Assembly (NCBI GenBank): GCA_035517775.1
Contig: DATIYF010000082.1
Location: 1-64,000 of the forward strand
Length of the DNA stretch: 64,000 nucleotides
Source: DATIYF01 sp035517775
GTDB lineage: Bacteria > Acidobacteriota > Terriglobia > Terriglobales > Acidobacteriaceae
Direction: 5' to 3'
Shown here: piece after piece, positions 27,090-36,010 of the stretch
How the letters are laid out: each line of letters starts with the position of its first letter
Position numbering within the stretch: the stretch's first letter is position 1
Notes under the pieces: model-generated
Told to the model about the DNA's origin: nothing
Database searches by the model: none
Seen by the model: the letters and a program-made list of their open reading frames with translations, nothing else
Position numbers and translations under genes: made by a program

Positions 27090-28456
27090 GGCAGCACCAC
27101 GGGAGATTGCGCGGAGAGTGTGCCGCTGGCCAGATCCAGGTTTGCGTAGCTGGTCTGGTAGCGGTAGATGGCATCCCAATAGTCGGTCTGGCTGCGCCGC
27201 ACCGCGTCTTCGCCGCTTAACAGATCGGTAATCGTGACCAGCCCGTTGTCATAGCGGTCGCGGCTGATGCGAAAACTCTCCTGGGCTTGTGCGGTTGCGG
27301 CCCTCGCCACTTCAATCTGCTGGCGGCTCGCCTCTTCGTCGTAATATGCGCGGCGGACCTCGAGCTGAACTTCATCGCGGGCAGCTTGCTTGAGGGCGGC
27401 AGCCTTTTCTTCGAGCGCGCCCTGCCGGGCAAGCTCCGCGCGCTTGGCGCCTCCCTGAAAAAGATCGAATTGCACTTCGATCCCTCCCAGCCAGTTATTG
27501 CCTCCGCCCCCAGCCACGAAAGTGGGATTATCGAGCTCCCAGCCGGCAAAGGCGTTCACTCGCGGCCCAAAAGAGGACTTTGCGGCGGCCACGCTTTGGC
27601 GCTGGGCCGCTTCTTCCGCGGCCACGCCATTCAGGTCAGGCCGGTTTGCGAGCGCCTGTTTTTCGAGATCGCCAAGAACCGGAACCGGCAACGTGCGCTC
27701 GGCCAAGGACTCAGAGGGCTGGAATGATGAGTCAACCGCAACGCCCATGGCCATATTCAGCTGGGCACGGGCCATTTCCACATCACTGCGGGCGCGGATT
27801 TCTGCCTCCCGGCGCTCGGCGGCGCGCACTTTGGCCGTGAGCAAATCGGACTCAACCACCAACCCGCTATCGAACCGCGCCTGGCTCTGGTTGGTAATGG
27901 CCTCAGCCGTTTTTGAGGATTGCTCGGCGACCTGCAGCCGTTTCGCGGCCAGCAGCAGGGCGTAATAGGCGTTGATTACCTGGTAAATGATCTGCTGGTC
28001 GGCGCGGCCGAGGCGTTCGGCGGCCGCCAGATTCATCAGTTTTGCACGAGCAATCTGGTGCCAGGTGGCGAAAGAATCGAAGAGGTTCCAGGTTCCTGCA
28101 AATCGTGTTGTAAAGTTGCTGATGGGCAGCGGCGTGTTCAGATTGTTCAGGGCGAAATCGGCCACAGTGAAGCGCTGTTGCCGCAAGCGGCTGCCAAAGA
28201 CGTACACGGGGTCGTCGCCGCGAGTGGCGGCTTCGGAAAACTCTAAGCGAGGCATGAGAGAAGAGCGAGCTTCGCGCAAATCCGCGACCGCTGCTTTAGT
28301 GTCTGCCAGGACAGCTTTGCGCTGAGGATTTTTTTCCAGCGCGATCTTTACCGCTTGCGCAAGTGTAAGCGACGAGGAAGGTGCGCCTTGCTGGGCCGTA
28401 GCTGGCGCCAGGCAGAGCAGAATCGCTGCGGTGCTTAGCCAGGCTTTCGCACCCAT
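27086..28456 (-). CDS. TolC-family outer-membrane efflux channel
   Basis: The ATG at 28456 begins a signal peptide (MGAKAWLSTAAILLCLAPATA) and lies 2 bases after the OsmC stop; a start at 28501 would run inside OsmC. The rest (456 residues in all) shows two OEP repeats, each with long coiled-coil helices and short beta strands (for example NKLTLAQAVKIALEKNP-like start and GLVTITDLLSGEDAV). TolC-type trimers span the outer membrane and periplasm and open for tripartite pumps. The gene is translationally coupled to the adaptor, which makes a complete OM/adaptor/pump set. Confidence 0.88.
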   Translation of the reverse strand: MGAKAWLSTAAILLCLAPATAQQGAPSSSLTLAQAVKIALEKNPQRKAVLADTKAAVADLREARSSLMPRLEFSEAATRGDDPVYVFGSRLRQQRFTVADFALNNLNTPLPISNFTTRFAGTWNLFDSFATWHQIARAKLMNLAAAERLGRADQQIIYQVINAYYALLLAAKRLQVAEQSSKTAEAITNQSQARFDSGLVVESDLLTAKVRAAERREAEIRARSDVEMARAQLNMAMGVAVDSSFQPSESLAERTLPVPVLGDLEKQALANRPDLNGVAAEEAAQRQSVAAAKSSFGPRVNAFAGWELDNPTFVAGGGGNNWLGGIEVQFDLFQGGAKRAELARQGALEEKAAALKQAARDEVQLEVRRAYYDEEASRQQIEVARAATAQAQESFRISRDRYDNGLVTITDLLSGEDAVRRSQTDYWDAIYRYQTSYANLDLASGTLSAQSPVVLP

Positions 28457-28458
28457 CC

Positions 28459-28929
28459 TCAAACCTGCACCTCTGTTGCCGCCAAAGCCGGCCTCAGCCA
28501 TTCCGTTTTGTCTTCCACGATTTCGTAGGTCGTGTGAAACGCGGCGCTCTTTTGCACCATGGCCCCCACCGAGCAGTACTTTTCTTCCGACAGGCGGATG
28601 GCCTCTTGCAGCGCCGGAGCGTTAATATCTATGCCGGTCACGACGTGGTGGATGCGCACAGTCGTGAAGACCTGCGGCGGGCGCTCCGCCTGCTCGGCTT
28701 CCACCTGCACCTTGTAGCCAGTAAGCTTCTGGTGGTATTTCTGGCGCAAAATGGTAGCCACATCGAAGGCGGTGCACCCGGCCAGAGCGACGGCCAGCAG
28801 TTCGAGCGGCTTGGGTCCAGTGCCCCCGGCCGCGTCATCCAGCAGCAGGCTATGGCCGCTGCCGCTCTGAGCCACGAACTGACGCTGCAGCCCAAGCGGT
28901 TGGGTTAGTTCGACTTTTGCGCTGATCAT
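28459..28929 (-). CDS. OsmC/Ohr-family peroxiredoxin-like protein
   Basis: The OsmC fold is recognised by two active cysteines: one in ALAGCTAFDV and one in EEKYCSVGAMV, with the Glu-Glu-Lys before the second. OsmC/Ohr proteins reduce organic hydroperoxides through this Cys pair, usually in the cytoplasm. I choose the ATG at 28929, since AGGGGA lies 5 bases before it; an ATG at 28935 is alternative. It is first in the efflux operon, which joins peroxide or thiol chemistry with export of a compound. A dyad operator candidate lies just upstream. Confidence 0.88.
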   Translation of the reverse strand: MISAKVELTQPLGLQRQFVAQSGSGHSLLLDDAAGGTGPKPLELLAVALAGCTAFDVATILRQKYHQKLTGYKVQVEAEQAERPPQVFTTVRIHHVVTGIDINAPALQEAIRLSEEKYCSVGAMVQKSAAFHTTYEIVEDKTEWLRPALAATEVQV

Positions 28930-28959
28930 GTCCATCCCCTGTGCTCACATATCGGCAAG

Positions 28960-28984
28960 CACACGAATAAATGCAATTCGCGTG
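28960..28984. promoter_or_regulatory. Dyad operator candidate of the osmC-efflux operon
   Basis: CACACGAAT (28960-28968) and ATTCGCGTG (28976-28984) are inverted repeats of nine bases with one mismatch around a 7-base spacer. The dyad lies 31 bases upstream of the osmC start. No regulator gene of TetR or MarR type adjoins. Confidence 0.4.
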
Positions 28985-29001
28985 CATTTGTTACAGAGAA
29001 A

Positions 29002-29017
29002 GTTTCAGAGGTGAAAC
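29002..29017 (-). terminator. Hairpin after the sigma-factor gene
   Basis: GTTTCA and TGAAAC form a perfect 6-bp stem with a 4-base loop, 13 bases past the stop of the sigma gene. On the minus strand TTTCTCTGT follows. The stem is AT-rich, so it may be a weak terminator or an operator half of the efflux promoter region. Confidence 0.3.
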
Positions 29018-29029
29018 GAAAATAACCGG

Positions 29030-29914
29030 TCAAGCTCCGGAGCGGACGGCGGCCAAAGCACGTTGGTAGTCTTCCAGGAGTTTACTGCGAAGCCTCTCGG
29101 CCATCTTGCTCCCCGGGGCCTGGCTGGGCAATCGTCTGCACTGCTCAAGCGTTGCCCGCAGGCTGGAGAGAAATGCCTCGCAAGGCTCGCAGCCCTTCAA
29201 ATGCCTCTCCAGCTCCTCGCAGAGAGATTCATCCAACTGCGCATCCAGATAGTTGGAAAGCTCAGCAAACAGCGCCTTGCAGCGCTGCGCCCGGGGTTGA
29301 CTCACGGAAGGGGGCCTTTCAGTAACAGTAGCTCCTTTTGCGAGGCGGAGCCTCGAGGCTCGCTGCAGCTCTTTCCTCACAAACAGCCGCGCCCGGTGAA
29401 GCCGCACTCGGACAGTCGCCGGGCGCAGGCCGGTGATCTCTGCGACTTCATCGTCGCTCAGCCCTTCCATGTCCCGTAAGACCAAAACGATACGATATTG
29501 CGGCGGCAAGCTCTGGACGGCCGCGCGCAGGCGGGCTGCGCCTTCACTGCGAATGGCAAGCGCTTCAGGGGTGATGCTGGCAAGTTCCTCGATTTCTTTT
29601 CGATCGGGCATCAGTTCTTCGAGAGAAAGATTCTGGGCCGGCGCAAACTTGCTCCGGCGCCGGCTCATGAGGCAGCGGTTTTTTGCGACTTTGTAAAGCC
29701 AGACGACCAAAGCCTTCGGACTCGCAAACTTTGGCAGGTAGGGGATCGCCTTGATCAGTACCTCCTGCATGGTGTCTTCCGCGTCTTCGCGCTGACCGCA
29801 AACGCGCATGCTGAAGGAAAAAACCGTCTCTTGCAAAAGCGCCAAGGCCTGCTCCAGCGAAGCCCGGTCGCCGCGCTGCAGAAGTTCCACCGCGCGCTGG
29901 ATCTCGTCCCTCAT
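29030..29914 (-). CDS. ECF sigma factor with fused zinc-binding anti-sigma-like tail
   Basis: From the ATG at 29914 the protein has 294 residues; a TTG at 29959 would add 15. Sigma region 2 spans about 25-90 (CGQREDAEDTMQEVLIKA) and region 4 about 132-185 (LPPQYRIVLVLRDMEGLSDDEVAE, then the recognition helix RPATVRVRLHRAR). After a linker comes a zf-HC2-like segment with C212, H238, C242 and C245, the H-x3-C-x2-C pattern of ZAS anti-sigma factors. ECF factors are usually about 190 residues with the ZAS domain on a separate protein. The fusion could give an intramolecular, redox- or zinc-responsive switch. No separate anti-sigma gene adjoins. It diverges from the CRTAC1 operon, a likely target. 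Confidence 0.87.
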   Translation of the reverse strand: MRDEIQRAVELLQRGDRASLEQALALLQETVFSFSMRVCGQREDAEDTMQEVLIKAIPYLPKFASPKALVVWLYKVAKNRCLMSRRRSKFAPAQNLSLEELMPDRKEIEELASITPEALAIRSEGAARLRAAVQSLPPQYRIVLVLRDMEGLSDDEVAEITGLRPATVRVRLHRARLFVRKELQRASRLRLAKGATVTERPPSVSQPRAQRCKALFAELSNYLDAQLDESLCEELERHLKGCEPCEAFLSSLRATLEQCRRLPSQAPGSKMAERLRSKLLEDYQRALAAVRSGA

Positions 29915-30041
29915 CGGGCTAACTTTACCATGCCAGCAGCGGGAGCTTTGGACCGGCAAGCGCCTTCCCTTGAAGTCCTGAGTTCATTCCGGGGCAGAAC
30001 TGACTTTCGGCGCTTACTAAGCTATTCTTTTGCGATAGGGC

Positions 30042-31904
30042 ATGCGCAACTCTCAACCAGACAGCACTCTCAACGCTGGGATTTCTTACGAGCGGCAAAA
30101 TGGCTGGCTTTTCAGCGTTTTTATCGGCCTTTTTCTGCTGGCTGCCTCGGGATCGCCACAACAGCCTGTCTTCCAAGGTCAGCAAAGCGGCACGAGCACA
30201 GGCGTGGCCCATGCGCCGGTGAAGGACGCTCTTTCGCGGCCCATTACTGCGGGCGGTTTTGTGGCCGGGGCGCCGATCGTCTTCACGGACGTCACGCATG
30301 CCGCCGGTCTCGACAAGTTTCACCACAAGGATGGCACTCCCGAAAAGAGCACCATTCTGGAGACGCCGGGCTCGGGAGTCGCGCTGCTCGACTACGATAA
30401 TGATGGCTGGCTCGACGTCTATCTGTTGAATGGCTCGACTTTCGCGGCTCTGAAGGGCAAAGAAGCGCCACCGCGCGCCATGCTCTTCCACAACAATCAC
30501 GACGGCACCTTCACAGACGTAACCGATAAGGCTGGGGTGGCGAACGCGCGCTGGGGGTTTGGGGTTGCCGTCGGGGATTATGACAACGACGGCTGGCCGG
30601 ATATTTATGTTTCTAACTTCGGCGAGAATCGGCTCTATCACAACAATCATGACGGCACGTTTACCGACGTGGCGGAAAAAGCCGGGGTCGCGCTCGGCGG
30701 CTGGTCCGCCGGCGCCACCTGGGGCGACTACGATCACGATGGCCGGCTCGACCTGTTTGTGCCTGGCTACGTGAAATTCGATCCTGATCACCCGCCGATC
30801 GCGGGCAAAGGAAATATCCCTTCCGGATTTTGCCAATTTCGTGGGGTCAATGTGATGTGCGGCCCGCGCGGGCTGCCGGGCGAAGGTGACCATCTGTTTC
30901 ACAACAACGGCGATGGCACTTTCACGGACGTGAGTGTGAAGGCGGGCGTTTCTGATCCGCGAGGCTATTACGGGCTGGCTTCGGTTTTTGTTGACGTGGA
31001 TGATGACGGCTGGCTGGATCTGGTGGTGGCCAATGATTCTGTGCCCAATTATCTCTATCACAACAAGCATGATGGCAGCTTCGAAGACGTCAGCTATATC
31101 TCCGGCGTTGCCTTGAATGACGAAGGCCGCGAACAGGCAAGCATGGGTATTGCGGTGGGAGACTACAACCGCGATGGAAGAGTGGATTTCGAGGTGACCA
31201 ATTTCTCAGACGACTATGACACCCTCTATCGAAATGACGGAGAAGGGAGCTTCAGCGATGTGAGCTTCGCGGCTGGTATTGCGAACCCGACCATTCCGTT
31301 TCTCGGGTGGGGAACCGGCTTTCTAGATTATGACAACAATGGCCTGCTCGACATTTTTATCGCGAACGGCCACGTCTATCCCGGCGTTGACAAGCAGGAT
31401 TGGGGCACGACCTGGGCGCAGCGACCGTTGCTGTTTCGCAATCTGGATGGCAGCAAATTTGAAGAAGTTCCGGCGGCGACCGGCAGCGGTCTGGCCGTAG
31501 TGGTTTCCGCGCGGGGAGCCGCGTTCGGCGATTTATTCAATGACGGCCACACGGATGTGGTGCTGAACGTCATGGACTCGGCACCCGTGCTCCTGCGCAA
31601 CGTGGTAAAGAATTCGAATCATTGGCTGACGCTGAGGCTAATCGGCGGCCCAAAGAGCCCACGGGATGCCATCGGAGCCAAGGCGTTCGTAACAACCGGA
31701 TCCTTCCGGCAGCGTGGGGATGTGTTCAGCGGCGGCAGCTACGCTTCCAGCTCCGACCAACGGCTCCACTTCGGGCTGGGTTCCGCCACTAAGGTGGATA
31801 AGGTTGAGATCATTTGGCCTGATGGTACCAAGGAAGAGGTCAGGAACCCGGAAATTGACCGGATTCTAACCGTCGCGGAAGGCAAAGGAATCAACCAGCC
31901 GTGA
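30042..31904 (+). CDS. CRTAC1-family protein (VCBS/FG-GAP repeats and ASPIC/UnbV)
   Basis: A hydrophobic segment at about residues 22-37 acts as signal or anchor. The body is a beta propeller of VCBS/FG-GAP repeats, each with a calcium-binding loop of the DxDxDGxxD kind: DYDNDGWLDVY, DYDNDGWPDIY, DYDHDGRLDLF, DVDDDGWLDLV, DYNRDGRVDFE, DYDNNGLLDIF. The C-terminus is an ASPIC/UnbV domain (GAKAFVTTG to FGLGSATKVDKVEIIWP). These secreted proteins are numerous in Acidobacteriota and Planctomycetota and have no agreed function; adhesion or glycan binding is often suggested. The following gene's GTG overlaps this stop (GTGA). Confidence 0.88.
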   Translation: MRNSQPDSTLNAGISYERQNGWLFSVFIGLFLLAASGSPQQPVFQGQQSGTSTGVAHAPVKDALSRPITAGGFVAGAPIVFTDVTHAAGLDKFHHKDGTPEKSTILETPGSGVALLDYDNDGWLDVYLLNGSTFAALKGKEAPPRAMLFHNNHDGTFTDVTDKAGVANARWGFGVAVGDYDNDGWPDIYVSNFGENRLYHNNHDGTFTDVAEKAGVALGGWSAGATWGDYDHDGRLDLFVPGYVKFDPDHPPIAGKGNIPSGFCQFRGVNVMCGPRGLPGEGDHLFHNNGDGTFTDVSVKAGVSDPRGYYGLASVFVDVDDDGWLDLVVANDSVPNYLYHNKHDGSFEDVSYISGVALNDEGREQASMGIAVGDYNRDGRVDFEVTNFSDDYDTLYRNDGEGSFSDVSFAAGIANPTIPFLGWGTGFLDYDNNGLLDIFIANGHVYPGVDKQDWGTTWAQRPLLFRNLDGSKFEEVPAATGSGLAVVVSARGAAFGDLFNDGHTDVVLNVMDSAPVLLRNVVKNSNHWLTLRLIGGPKSPRDAIGAKAFVTTGSFRQRGDVFSGGSYASSSDQRLHFGLGSATKVDKVEIIWPDGTKEEVRNPEIDRILTVAEGKGINQP

Positions 31905-33631
31905 AAGGATCAGGCAGAGCTTCTCTGGTAATGCTGCCTTGTTTGATGTTGGCAATGGTTGTCCTCAGAGGCGCGGCACAGCAACCCGCCGAGGGGGTAG
32001 CGACGGCTTCGACCTCGGACGCGTTCGTCGATAGGACGCGGCAGCTGGGCATTAATTTCGAATACAAGGCTTCGCACACTTCGAGGAAATATCTGCTGGA
32101 GACTATGGGCGCCGGCGTGGCGCTGTTCGACTACGACAACGACGGCCGGCTTGATATCTACCTGGTGAACGGTGCCCCGCTACGCGACCCAACACCGAAA
32201 GGAACAATCCCGCAAAAGACCAGCTCAGAATATTGGAACCGCCTCTATCATCAGAAACCCGATGGAACCTTTGAGGATGTGACCGAGAAGGCTGGCCTGC
32301 AGGGAGCCGGCTACGGAATGGGTGTTGCCGTGGGCGACTACGACAACGACGGCTATGAGGATCTGTATGTCACCGCTTACGGCGGAAACAAGCTCTACCA
32401 CAATAATGGAGACGGCACGTTTACGGATGTAACTCGAAGCACAGGAGTGGGCGGAGGAGGCTGGTCCACCAGTGCCGCCTGGGTTGATCTCGATGGAGAT
32501 GGATATCTCGATCTGGTGGTTCTGCGCTACCTGGAGTGGGATTTCGACGACATCTGGTGCGGCGAACATAAGCCAGGATATCGGGCTTACTGCCATCCCG
32601 ACTTCTTCAAACCCATCTCTCCGCTTGTGTTTCATAACAATAAGGATGGCACTTTCACCGAAGTTGCGCAGAAAATCGGATTGGGCAAGCCGGGAAAAGG
32701 CCTCGGGCTGGCCATTGCCGACTACGACCGGGATGGCCGCATTGATCTGTTTATCGCCAACGACTCCATGGTCGAGTTTCTCTATCACAATAAGGGCGAT
32801 GGCACCTTTGAAGAGGTCGGCCTTTCCTCGGGGGTCGCGGTAGATATTGACGGCCGCACCTTTGCCGGCATGGGCGTTGATTTCGCCGACTACAATAATG
32901 ACGGCTGGCCCGATATTGTGGTGACCGATCTGGCCAACCAGCGGTACGCTCTCTACCAGAACAACGGCGATGGCTCTTTCAGCTATGCCAGCCCCGCCGA
33001 AGGCATCAGCCAGATAACGCTCTCGCATTCCGGCTGGGGTGTGCGATTCCTCGACTATGACAATGACGGGTGGAAGGACCTGCTGATCGCCCAGGGCCAC
33101 GATCTCGATACCATCGAGCTGAACTATCCCAACCTGCACTACCGCGAGCCCATGCTGCTGGCCCGCAACGCTGGGCAGAAGTTTGTGGATGTCTCGGCGG
33201 ACTCTGGCAGCGTCTTCCGCAAGCCTTGGGTAGCGCGCGGCATGGCGATCGGAGACCTCGATAACGACGGCCGGCTCGATGCCGTGGTGACCACGAATGA
33301 CGGGCCAGTTCACGTTTTACACAACCAGGAGGCGGCGAAGAATCACTGGCTGCTTCTGAAACTGGTGGGCCACAAGAGCAACCGCGATGCCATTGGCGCC
33401 GAAGTGTCAGTGGCGACAAACGCCGGCTCACAATACGCAACCGTCTCCACCGCCAGCAGTTACCTTTCAGCCAGCGACAAGCGTGTGCATTTCGGGCTGG
33501 GCACGGAAGAAGTCGCGCAGAAAATTGAAATTCGCTGGCCGAGTGGAATACGGCAGACGCTGAAAGACATTGCCGCCGACCAGATTCTTCAGATTGACGA
33601 GCCTTCTACCTCCGCGGTCACGAAGCCATGA
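31901..33631 (+). CDS. CRTAC1-family protein, second copy
   Basis: A paralogue of the upstream gene (576 residues). It has a signal peptide (about 1-26, VVLRGAAQQ), then calcium-loop repeats (DYDNDGRLDIY, DYDNDGYEDLY, DLDGDGYLDLV, DYDRDGRIDLF, DYNNDGWPDIV, DYDNDGWKDLL, DLDNDGRLDAV) and a final ASPIC/UnbV domain (SASDKRVHFGLG). The GTG start overlaps the preceding stop by 4 bases, and its own stop overlaps the next ATG (ATGA). All three proteins should therefore be made together. A role as a calcium-dependent binding protein on the cell surface is plausible but not shown. Confidence 0.88.
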   Translation: MKGSGRASLVMLPCLMLAMVVLRGAAQQPAEGVATASTSDAFVDRTRQLGINFEYKASHTSRKYLLETMGAGVALFDYDNDGRLDIYLVNGAPLRDPTPKGTIPQKTSSEYWNRLYHQKPDGTFEDVTEKAGLQGAGYGMGVAVGDYDNDGYEDLYVTAYGGNKLYHNNGDGTFTDVTRSTGVGGGGWSTSAAWVDLDGDGYLDLVVLRYLEWDFDDIWCGEHKPGYRAYCHPDFFKPISPLVFHNNKDGTFTEVAQKIGLGKPGKGLGLAIADYDRDGRIDLFIANDSMVEFLYHNKGDGTFEEVGLSSGVAVDIDGRTFAGMGVDFADYNNDGWPDIVVTDLANQRYALYQNNGDGSFSYASPAEGISQITLSHSGWGVRFLDYDNDGWKDLLIAQGHDLDTIELNYPNLHYREPMLLARNAGQKFVDVSADSGSVFRKPWVARGMAIGDLDNDGRLDAVVTTNDGPVHVLHNQEAAKNHWLLLKLVGHKSNRDAIGAEVSVATNAGSQYATVSTASSYLSASDKRVHFGLGTEEVAQKIEIRWPSGIRQTLKDIAADQILQIDEPSTSAVTKP

Positions 33632-34674
33632 GCCTACGGCGTACAGCCCGCAGTTACCTGCGGTTCCTCGCGGCGGGTTTGTGCCTCTTCGCACTTCGAG
33701 GTTTTGCACAACCCGGCAGCGACTTCGAGCGCGGCATGGCCGAATTTCGCGCCGGCCACTATGGCCCGGCTTCCGTGCTCTTCGCCAAAGCAGAGGCCGC
33801 GTCACCAGGCACGACCGACGCTCTTCTTTACCAGGCAAAAGCGCTGGTGCATCTGCAGAACTTTGCCGATGCCGAACGGGCGCTGTGCAGCTATGTGGCC
33901 TCTCATGCAAATTCATCTGACGCCTACTACATGCTCGGCTATGTTCTGAACCGCGAGAACCAGCCTGCGGATTCTCTGGCGGCCTACACCAAAGCTGCGG
34001 CAATCACGCTTCCGGCCTCTGACGATCTCAAGATCGTAGGACTGGATTACGTCCTGTTGAATGACTATCCGGACGCAATCAAGTGGCTACGGGAAGCGGT
34101 GAGGCTAGATGGCAATAATAAAGATGCCTGGTATTTTCTCGGCCGCAGCTACTACACGGAAGCTCGACTGAGCGAGGCGCGTGAGGCGTTTCTGGGCATT
34201 CTGAAACTGGACCCGCATGACGCCAGAGCCGAGAACAACCTGGGATTGATCTTCGAGTCCTCGGGCGAGCCCGCGGCCGCGATTGATGCCTACCGCCAGG
34301 CTATCGCCTGGCAGGAGCAAAGCCCGCACCCCAGCGAACAACCCTATGTGAATCTGGGGAACATCCTGATGGAGCAAGGACGAAGCGCGGAGGCCAGGGA
34401 GCCCCTGGAGAAGGCGGTCGCGCTGGCTCCCGATAACGCCTTTTGCCGTCTGGCCCTGGGCGTGTACTACCATAAGATGGGCCAGTTGATGCTGGCGCGC
34501 CGCGAACTGGAGCGCGCCACGCAACTCGATCCGCAGAATGCCATCGCTCACTATCAGTTGGGCAGACTATACGCTGACATCCACGCGACGGACCTAGCCA
34601 AGGCCGAATTCCAGCGGACCGCAGAGTTAAAGAGCCGGGCGGCCGGCTCCAAGCCTGCGGGGACCAATCCTTAG
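33628..34674 (+). CDS. Exported TPR-repeat protein, coupled to the CRTAC1 pair
   Basis: After a signal peptide (about 1-28, RGFAQPG), roughly eight TPR units fill 348 residues (for example AWYFLGRSYYTEARLSEAREAF and AHYQLGRLYADIHATDLAKAEF). The ATG overlaps the CRTAC1 stop (ATGA). Being periplasmic and coupled to two secreted beta-propeller proteins, it may act as their scaffold or assembly factor. No enzymatic domain is seen. It converges on the next TPR gene with 14 bases between stops. Confidence 0.85.
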   Translation: MSLRRTARSYLRFLAAGLCLFALRGFAQPGSDFERGMAEFRAGHYGPASVLFAKAEAASPGTTDALLYQAKALVHLQNFADAERALCSYVASHANSSDAYYMLGYVLNRENQPADSLAAYTKAAAITLPASDDLKIVGLDYVLLNDYPDAIKWLREAVRLDGNNKDAWYFLGRSYYTEARLSEAREAFLGILKLDPHDARAENNLGLIFESSGEPAAAIDAYRQAIAWQEQSPHPSEQPYVNLGNILMEQGRSAEAREPLEKAVALAPDNAFCRLALGVYYHKMGQLMLARRELERATQLDPQNAIAHYQLGRLYADIHATDLAKAEFQRTAELKSRAAGSKPAGTNP

Positions 34675-34688
34675 GGCTCTTTCCGTTC

Positions 34689-35903
34689 TTATTGTTGAGG
34701 CTGGGGAGCCGCGGCCGGCGCGTCGCTATCGTTTTGCAGCACGAGCTTTTTCATGCGCTCTTGCGATTTGGCCGCGTCCTCATCCTTGAGCTTTTGAAAG
34801 GTGGCCATGGCCTCGCGGGCTTCCTCCATGCGGTGCTGGCGCCGGTAAATGGTTCCCAGTTGATACCAGGCCTGTTCCACGACTTCCGGGTTGGGATCGG
34901 TCTTTACCGTCTTTTCGAAGTGGCCAGCCGCAGAAGCATCGTCGCCGAGCAGCATCTCCGCCCGTCCGAGGTTGTAATCCATGTGCACCAGGCCCGCCTT
35001 CATCTTCTGTGCTGCCTCGATTAACTCTTTGCCCTTGGCGCCGTCTCCTTTTTCCACTTCAATCGCGCCCAGCTTGTAGGTGGCAAGCGCGTTGTAAGGA
35101 TCAATTTCCAGCTCGCGGTGAAATGCCGTCTCGGCCTCCGGTATTTTGTTGGCATTGCGGTATTCCGAGCCCAACTCCTCATGCAGTCCCGGCTGGGTGG
35201 GCGCAAGCTTGATGGCGGCTTCGTACTCGGCGATGGCATCCAGGTGGCGGTCGGCCTCGGCGTAGGCCTGCGCCATCACCCGATGTACGCGCCAGGACTT
35301 CGGGTCGAGCTTGAACATCTCAGCATAGCTGTCCTTCGAAACCAGCAGATGTGCCCGCCCACGGTGATAGAGAATGTCCTGGTCGCCGGGCTTCAGTTTC
35401 GCGGCGCGGTCAAGCGCAGCGGCGGCATCTTCGGCGCGGTCCTGCGCCAGAAGAACCACGCCCAGCCACATCCAGGCGTTGGCATCCTTGGGATAAGCGG
35501 CGGTCTCTTTTCGTATGGCCGCTACAGATTCATCTAAATGATTGATGCGAAAGTCTGTGATTCCAAGGAAAAGATTGGCGCCATGAAGCCGCGGCCGCAG
35601 GGCAATGGCTTTCTGAAAACTGGCGACAGCTTGCTGGTAGCGGCCCTGCTCCTGGAGGACCAGGCCAAGATTGAAGTGCGCCTCGGCAAAACCGGGATCT
35701 GCCTTGACTACAGCGGCGAAGCCCGCGCCCGCTTCCTCGAGATTGCCCGCCCGCATGGCCTCAGCCGCCTGGTTGAACTCGGCGGCAACCTGCGGGGACT
35801 GGGCCAAAACCGGGAAGACCGTCAACAACAGGAAGCCAAGCAAGCAGGGAAGCCGCAAGGCACTACAGTTCGGGCTCTGCCGTTCGTTAACAGAGAAATT
35901 CAT
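34689..35903 (-). CDS. Exported TPR-repeat protein
   Basis: From the ATG at 35903 a signal peptide runs to about residue 35 (VFPVLAQ|SPQ). An in-frame GTG at 35912 is alternative. About ten TPR units follow; the protein ends in a charged helix and an Ala/Pro/Gln-rich tail (APAAAPQPQQ). It resembles the TPR protein at 33628 in design but not closely in sequence. It lies between the CRTAC1 operon and the third Oar-like receptor. A scaffold role is the most one can say. Confidence 0.85.
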   Translation of the reverse strand: MNFSVNERQSPNCSALRLPCLLGFLLLTVFPVLAQSPQVAAEFNQAAEAMRAGNLEEAGAGFAAVVKADPGFAEAHFNLGLVLQEQGRYQQAVASFQKAIALRPRLHGANLFLGITDFRINHLDESVAAIRKETAAYPKDANAWMWLGVVLLAQDRAEDAAAALDRAAKLKPGDQDILYHRGRAHLLVSKDSYAEMFKLDPKSWRVHRVMAQAYAEADRHLDAIAEYEAAIKLAPTQPGLHEELGSEYRNANKIPEAETAFHRELEIDPYNALATYKLGAIEVEKGDGAKGKELIEAAQKMKAGLVHMDYNLGRAEMLLGDDASAAGHFEKTVKTDPNPEVVEQAWYQLGTIYRRQHRMEEAREAMATFQKLKDEDAAKSQERMKKLVLQNDSDAPAAAPQPQQ

Positions 35904-36010
35904 TGGCCCCACGGCATTTTATACCCGGCCGGCGGAAAGGAACCGCGGGAGAAGGGTGCGTCTCGTACTGCGATTTGGGCACACTACTCCCGCGGTCTTG
36001 AAAGGAAAGG

